From positions 1-8,453 of the forward strand of contig DPKR01000134.1 in assembly GCA_003542415.1 (NCBI GenBank): 8,453 nt of DNA. Reading direction: 5' to 3'. The stretch's first letter is position 1. Every line of letters begins with the position of its first letter. Under the pieces are notes generated by a model, which worked only from the letters and a program-made list of their open reading frames with translations, did not search any database and was not told the origin of the DNA. Of the stretch, positions 4,974-8,453 are shown one piece after another. The DNA comes from Alphaproteobacteria bacterium. GTDB taxonomy: Bacteria > Pseudomonadota > Alphaproteobacteria > RF32 > CAG-239. Made by a program: the position numbers and the translations under genes.

Positions 4974-6230
4974 TTAGAACTTGTAGTTCAAAGAAAATCC
5001 GAAGAGTTGTACAGAGTTTGTATATTCTGCTGTCACATTTTTGCCGGAATTCCCTGTTCTTGCCGTATCTAAACGAGCTTTATGTGCATAAATATAAGTA
5101 TAAGCAAAATCAAAGCTTAGTTTTTCATTATATTGATAATTCAAACCAGCTGAATACCAAAGTCTGTCAGAATCCGGAATACGCGGCGTTCTGTGATTCA
5201 TACGTGCTGCAGCTTGGTCATATGCCATACCCAGTCTTAATTTCCACTGATCATCCATCTTGTAGCTGGCACCAAGTGCATAAAAGTTTGTATCACGCCA
5301 TTTTTCTCTTGTACCTTTGCCATCTAAACTCACCATAGCATCGCCATGTTTATAGCGAATATACAAATCTCTGAATGAGCTCCAGAAAACGCGTTGATAT
5401 TCAGCCATCACAGACCATTTATCATTAATTTGGTGGAAAACACCAAGAGAAAGCATTGCCGGCATATTTAAATGTGCATATATGTCTTGATCAGGCTGAG
5501 CCGGAAACATAGGCAATGTTGCTCTTAACTTTGATTTACCGTTTAATTTATGTTGGATTTTGCTTCTGTATGATAAACCAACGCGTGTATTTTCATTAAA
5601 TTCATACATAGAGCTAAGCTGCCAACCAAAATCTATCGCATCGCCTTGAACGCTCGAATTATATCCTTCGCGTCCTGCCATAAACTTGCGGCTCGTCAAT
5701 TTTGCTTTTAAATATTGAATCGGCAAACCAACACCTAAAGAGAGTTTATCAGTTGCTTTGTAGGCTGCCATCGGTGTAAATGTCGCTGAAATAATTTTAG
5801 ATGTCACACCATGTTCTGCACCGGCCCATGCCTCATCATATTTTGTAATCATTCCGAAAGGTACATTCAAAGCAAGCGCAATATATGCCTTTTCATTTAA
5901 TTGGTGCGAAATTGCCATGTTCGGCGCCACAGCGGCATGCACAACATTGTGTGAATCAGGGTCTCTGACACCGCCTTCATCACGCACATTTTTCATTTCT
6001 GCTTTTGGAGCAATATATGTTCCACCTACATTAATGTTAGTGCCTTTTTGGCGTGTAATACCGGCTGCATTGAAATAGGCATACGATAAGTTTTCGGCAC
6101 CGGCCGTCGCGCCTGCGTATGCATTACCTTGTGCTGCAGCTGATTGTTCACGCAAATGGAAACCTGCGGCTTGCACTTGAGCAGCGGCCAAAATTGTGCT
6201 AAGTGCGGTGAATGTTAAAAGCTTTTTCAT
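4974..6230 (-). CDS. FadL/OmpP1/TodX-family outer-membrane transporter
   Basis: 418 residues, close to E. coli FadL (about 446 with its signal). A signal peptide ends at QVQA, giving mature AGFHLREQS, the typical N-terminal hatch opening of the family. It continues with SAAAQGNAYAGATAGAENLSYAYFNAAGI (30-58), where most relatives have NPA in place of N54-A55-A56. The rest alternates as a 14-strand barrel should. The C-terminal third holds the family's W-x-D...ALGASYK, LRLGMAYDQA and RIPDSDRLWYSAG blocks, and the chain ends in Phe (SLNYKF) as needed for BAM-dependent insertion. Such proteins let long-chain fatty acids or other hydrophobic molecules pass laterally through the outer membrane; the ligand here is unknown. 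AAAGGA at 6239-6244 supports the start. It is monocistronic between two terminator-like hairpins. Confidence 0.92.
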   Translation of the reverse strand: MKKLLTFTALSTILAAAQVQAAGFHLREQSAAAQGNAYAGATAGAENLSYAYFNAAGITRQKGTNINVGGTYIAPKAEMKNVRDEGGVRDPDSHNVVHAAVAPNMAISHQLNEKAYIALALNVPFGMITKYDEAWAGAEHGVTSKIISATFTPMAAYKATDKLSLGVGLPIQYLKAKLTSRKFMAGREGYNSSVQGDAIDFGWQLSSMYEFNENTRVGLSYRSKIQHKLNGKSKLRATLPMFPAQPDQDIYAHLNMPAMLSLGVFHQINDKWSVMAEYQRVFWSSFRDLYIRYKHGDAMVSLDGKGTREKWRDTNFYALGASYKMDDQWKLRLGMAYDQAAARMNHRTPRIPDSDRLWYSAGLNYQYNEKLSFDFAYTYIYAHKARLDTARTGNSGKNVTAEYTNSVQLFGFSLNYKF

Positions 6231-6255
6231 AAATTTTTCCTTTCCAAAAGTTCTT

Positions 6256-6264
6256 TATATAACA
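6256..6264 (-). promoter_or_regulatory. Possible extended -10 for the fadL-type gene
   Basis: On the minus strand, 6264-6256 reads TGTTATATA, an extended -10-like element about 26 bases upstream of ATG 6230, which would give a short leader just including the ribosome-binding site. No good -35 is seen. The rest of the 125-base spacer is very A/T-rich and could hold other promoters. Confidence 0.3.
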
Positions 6265-6325
6265 TTTCATCGCTCATAAAGCACTAAAATATGTAAATAT
6301 CAAGTAAATTTTTCATAAAATTCAC

Positions 6326-6347
6326 AAAAATGTTACACTTTGTAACA
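6326..6347 (-). terminator. Perfect dyad downstream of the lipoprotein gene: weak terminator or operator
   Basis: TGTTACA (6331-6337) and TGTAACA (6341-6347) are perfect inverted repeats around three bases. Read on the minus strand, the hairpin lies nine bases beyond the lipoprotein stop and is followed by five T (6330-6326), so it could end the ddl-miaA-lipoprotein transcript. The stem is short and A/T-rich, so a transcription-factor site upstream of the fadL-type gene is an equally fair reading. Confidence 0.5.
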
Positions 6348-6355
6348 AATTGTGA

Positions 6356-6646
6356 TTACCTACCATAAACATTCAAGCATTTCTTTGCATACAGAACATA
6401 ATTAGATCGTGAAACATCATAATATGTTATTTCACTAATATCTGCTTTTTGTGCAGTTTGAGGCAATGATAAATTCTCACCAAAAGGACCAAACAAAAAA
6501 CCGATAGCATAATATGCACAGCTCATTGCAGATTTATCGCCCAAATCAATTGGTTTTTTACCATTATTTTTAAATTCAGGCACTGTTGTTGCCGCACAAG
6601 CACAAAGCATTGCCATAAGAACAAAAGAAACTATATTTTTTTTCAT
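6356..6646 (-). CDS. Small lipoprotein, TRL-like family
   Basis: 96 residues. A lipoprotein signal peptide (KKNIVSFVLMAM) leads to L14-C15-A16-C17, where C17 is the best lipidation site; C15 is possible but has a poorer box. The mature part follows the plan of TRL-like lipoproteins: a polar lead, a small-residue/Cys segment (SAMSCAYYAIGFLFGPFGE, 39-57), then a helix and strand (SLPQTAQKADISEITYYDVS), and a final strand with Cys (YAKKCLNVYG). Those family members are small exported proteins of unknown role; the assignment rests on the motif pattern only. AGGAG at 6655-6659, eight bases before ATG 6646, decides against a TTG at 6664. It lies 27 bases after miaA with no terminator between and is probably co-transcribed. 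C43 and C90 could form a disulfide. Confidence 0.72.
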   Translation of the reverse strand: MKKNIVSFVLMAMLCACAATTVPEFKNNGKKPIDLGDKSAMSCAYYAIGFLFGPFGENLSLPQTAQKADISEITYYDVSRSNYVLYAKKCLNVYGR

Positions 6647-6654
6647 ATTCAAAA

Positions 6655-6659
6655 CTCCT
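6655..6659 (-). promoter_or_regulatory. Ribosome-binding site of the small lipoprotein
   Basis: AGGAG on the minus strand, eight bases before ATG 6646, inside the 27-base gap after miaA. It overlaps the upstream TTG reading and so fixes the start. Confidence 0.7.
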
Positions 6660-6673
6660 GTCAACTTTAAAAC

Positions 6674-7597
6674 TTATTTCAGCAATTCCAAAACCTCTTC
6701 AGGGAAATGCCCCTTATAACATTTGCTCAAAACAAAATCAGCCTGCAACCTGTTTTTAAACCAAGTGCGTTGACGTTTTGCGTACTGTCTTGTGTGCAAT
6801 TTTGCATCTTGAGCCGCCAAATAAATATTCTTTTTTCCTCTAAAATATTCAATCAATTCCGGAACACCGAGTGCCTTCATTGCCGGCAACGAAGGATCAA
6901 GCTTTCTTTTATAAAGTTTTTGCACCTCGTTAATAGCCCCGTTTTGGATCATATAATCGAACCTTGCATAAGAAAGTCTGTCCAATTCTTCAACCGACGG
7001 ACATAGTTTGATTGTAAAAAATTGCGCTTCGGGCAAGTTTTGAATAAGCGGTTTTTTTTGCCAAACAGACATCATTTCGCCGGTGTGCAAAAAAACCTCA
7101 TATGCTCGTTTGATGCGCACAGCATCGTTTTCATTAATTTTTTGGGCAGACCTCGGATCCACTTCTTTAAGTTTTTCATACACAAACTCAACACCTTCGG
7201 CATCCATCATTTTTTGGACTTTATCTCTGATCTCATCAGGTGTTGGCGGAACAGGCGTTGTCCCTTTAATTAAGTTTTCAATATAAAGCCCGGTTCCACC
7301 GACAACAACCGGCAACTTCCCTTCCGCCCAAACATTTCTGATTTCATCAATCGCTTTTTTCAGCCAATCAACAACATTGCCGCGAAACGAAGGGTCATAA
7401 ATTTCATACAATCGATGCTCAACTTTTGCTCTGTCTTCTGGTGTCGGCACAGCTGAAATAATGGGCATATCCTTATAAACCTGCATAGAATCGGCATTGA
7501 TAACAACGCCGTTCAGCTTTATCGCCAAATCCATTGCAAGCGCTGATTTTCCTGACGCTGTCGGACCGGCAACAACAATTACTTTATTTTCCGACAT
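6674..7597 (-). CDS. miaA: tRNA dimethylallyltransferase
   Basis: Adds the dimethylallyl group of DMAPP to N6 of A37 in tRNAs reading codons that begin with U, the first step toward (methylthio)isopentenyladenosine; cytoplasmic. 307 residues, normal for the family. Visible motifs: P-loop GPTASGKS (11-18), NADSMQVY (34-41) with catalytic D36, HRLYE (61-65), the DMAPP/tRNA-site GGTGLY (100-105), the insertion domain (about 115-200), KALGVPELIEYFRG (241-254) and RQYAKRQRTWF (270-280). HRL in place of the common HHL is usual in alphaproteobacteria. I chose ATG 7597, preceded by GGAG eight bases upstream and placing the P-loop at residue 11, over the upstream ATG at 7624. The gene overlaps the ddl 3' end by 19 bases, so the two are probably translationally coupled, and is followed closely by the lipoprotein gene. 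Confidence 0.96.
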   Translation of the reverse strand: MSENKVIVVAGPTASGKSALAMDLAIKLNGVVINADSMQVYKDMPIISAVPTPEDRAKVEHRLYEIYDPSFRGNVVDWLKKAIDEIRNVWAEGKLPVVVGGTGLYIENLIKGTTPVPPTPDEIRDKVQKMMDAEGVEFVYEKLKEVDPRSAQKINENDAVRIKRAYEVFLHTGEMMSVWQKKPLIQNLPEAQFFTIKLCPSVEELDRLSYARFDYMIQNGAINEVQKLYKRKLDPSLPAMKALGVPELIEYFRGKKNIYLAAQDAKLHTRQYAKRQRTWFKNRLQADFVLSKCYKGHFPEEVLELLK

Positions 7598-8453
7598 GTC
7601 GCATTCTCCACCAACATTGCACATAAATCTTCATACGAAACACCAATGAATTTCGCCTGCTCCGGAACGAGAGATAAGGGCGTCATACCGGGGTTAGTGT
7701 TAATCTCCAAAAACACAACACCATCTTCATCATTATACCTGAAATCAGAACGAGAAACAGTATTGCATTTGAGCAATCGATGGATTTTTAAGGCATAATC
7801 CATTGCGGTTTTGCAAACATCTCCTGGCAGATCTGCCGGCAAAATATGGTTTGTCACACCGTTTGTATATTTTGCTTTATAATCATAAAACTTTGTTTCA
7901 GGTTTCAGCTCTGTCACTGCACAAGCTTTATCATTTAAAACGGAAACGGTAAGCTCTCGGCCTTTAATATATTTTTCTACAATCAGTTCGACATTTTCGT
8001 CTTCATAAAAAATTTTTGCTTCATCTTCTTTACTTTGAACAATAAATACACCGACACTCGAACCATCTGCTGATGGCTTAATAACATATGGCATTTCTAT
8101 TTTTGTGCCATATTTTTGAAATTGTTTAAAGCTCATCTTTTCATAAGATGCTGTTTTAATCCCGTTTTTCAAAGCGATTTCTTTTGTCAGCTCTTTGTTC
8201 ATTCCCAAAACAGAAGCTTTCATAGAAGAATGCGTATAAGGAATCTGCAAAATATCCAAAAAACCTTGAATTTCGCCATCTTCGCCCCAATTTCCATGAA
8301 GTGCATTAAAAACGACATCCGGTTTTTCTTTTCTTAATGCATCGCAAAAAGCCCACCCGTTTGTTAAATCGTGTTCCACGACTTCATAGCCTTTAGACCT
8401 CAATGCTTCAGCGATTTTTGCACCGCTGACCAAGCTGACTTCCCTCTCAGATG
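7579..8453 (-). CDS. ddl: D-alanine--D-alanine ligase, 5' end beyond the window
   Basis: ATP-dependent cytoplasmic ligase joining two D-alanines for the peptidoglycan precursor. The frame stays open to the window edge and its first visible residues are SEREVSLVSG, the family's N-terminal motif, so the gene extends right, by probably 10-20 residues. About 290 residues are visible. Others, numbered from that first Ser: FNALHGNWGEDGEIQG (48-63), the ATP-grasp segment YVIKPSADGSSVGV (122-135), VEKYIKGRELTVSVL (158-172), SRSDFRYND (233-241) and FLEINTNPGMTPLS (247-260), which supplies metal ligands E249 and N251. SRSDFRY is the wording usual in alphaproteobacteria. The TTG at 8433 is not the start; it encodes Leu in SEREVSL. 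It heads a run with miaA (19-base overlap) and a lipoprotein. Whether murC, murB or ftsQ lies upstream cannot be seen. Confidence 0.96.
   Translation of the reverse strand, partial: SEREVSLVSGAKIAEALRSKGYEVVEHDLTNGWAFCDALRKEKPDVVFNALHGNWGEDGEIQGFLDILQIPYTHSSMKASVLGMNKELTKEIALKNGIKTASYEKMSFKQFQKYGTKIEMPYVIKPSADGSSVGVFIVQSKEDEAKIFYEDENVELIVEKYIKGRELTVSVLNDKACAVTELKPETKFYDYKAKYTNGVTNHILPADLPGDVCKTAMDYALKIHRLLKCNTVSRSDFRYNDEDGVVFLEINTNPGMTPLSLVPEQAKFIGVSYEDLCAMLVENATCRKIK
7605..7609 (-). promoter_or_regulatory. miaA ribosome-binding site inside the ddl coding region
   Basis: GGAGA on the minus strand, seven bases before ATG 7597 and inside the last codons of ddl. Ribosomes finishing ddl at 7579 would unmask it, which supports coupled translation. 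Confidence 0.6.

Noticed and set aside
5018..5338. 106-residue plus-strand frame
   Set aside because: Antisense to the conserved C-terminal barrel region of the fadL-type gene; no ribosome-binding site and no motif.
8431..8433. TTG as the start of ddl
   Set aside because: The frame continues upstream to the window edge and encodes SEREVS, part of the conserved Ddl N-terminus, so the true start is outside the window.
1..8453. CRISPR array, toxin-antitoxin pair, phage or IS genes, tRNA or rRNA genes, or a defence system
   Set aside because: No spaced direct repeats, transposase or integrase motifs, cloverleaf or known defence domains were seen on either strand.

Overview
The window looks like ordinary chromosomal sequence from an AT-rich alphaproteobacterium. 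It is Gram-negative because it encodes a FadL-type outer-membrane protein, exported proteins and a lipoprotein. The alphaproteobacterial assignment is an inference from protein wording: Ddl with SRSDFRY and NTNPGMT, MiaA with HRLYE and KALGVPEL, and an alpha/beta hydrolase with the HPHPQYGGTMNNK and GYSFGAWIG blocks. The low GC suggests a host- or gut-associated lineage, but genus cannot be told. No phage, IS, CRISPR, tRNA or rRNA gene was found, and no intergenic stretch exceeds about 150 bases.

Layout, left to right. (1) 1-1159, plus strand: a tight three-gene operon with the C-terminus of a cation diffusion facilitator metal exporter, a SemiSWEET-like PQ-loop membrane protein and a metallo-beta-lactamase-fold (glyoxalase II-like) hydrolase. 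(2) 1157-1311: a non-coding spacer dominated by a 108-base imperfect palindrome, with a second small hairpin on its left, lying between convergent genes. (3) 1308-2042, minus strand: an alpha/beta hydrolase, divergent from cysE. (4) 2117-2803, plus strand: serine O-acetyltransferase (cysteine biosynthesis). (5) 2877-4928: three poorly characterised exported proteins: a secreted protein of unknown family, a transglutaminase-like protein convergent with it (one base between their stop codons), and a four-cysteine secreted protein ending in a clear intrinsic terminator. (6) 4974-6230, minus strand: a FadL/OmpP1-type outer-membrane transporter. (7) 6356-8453, minus strand: a probable operon ddl (5' end outside the window), then miaA (overlapping ddl by 19 bases), then a small TRL-like lipoprotein.

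The genes do not form one obvious system. Housekeeping functions (cell-wall precursor ligation, tRNA modification, cysteine synthesis) are interleaved with envelope proteins. I found no convincing undescribed multi-gene system. The points most worth a second look are the long palindrome at 1198-1305, the transglutaminase-like protein with serine at the catalytic-cysteine position, the two unrecognised secreted proteins, and the perfect dyad at 6331-6347 between the lipoprotein gene and fadL.
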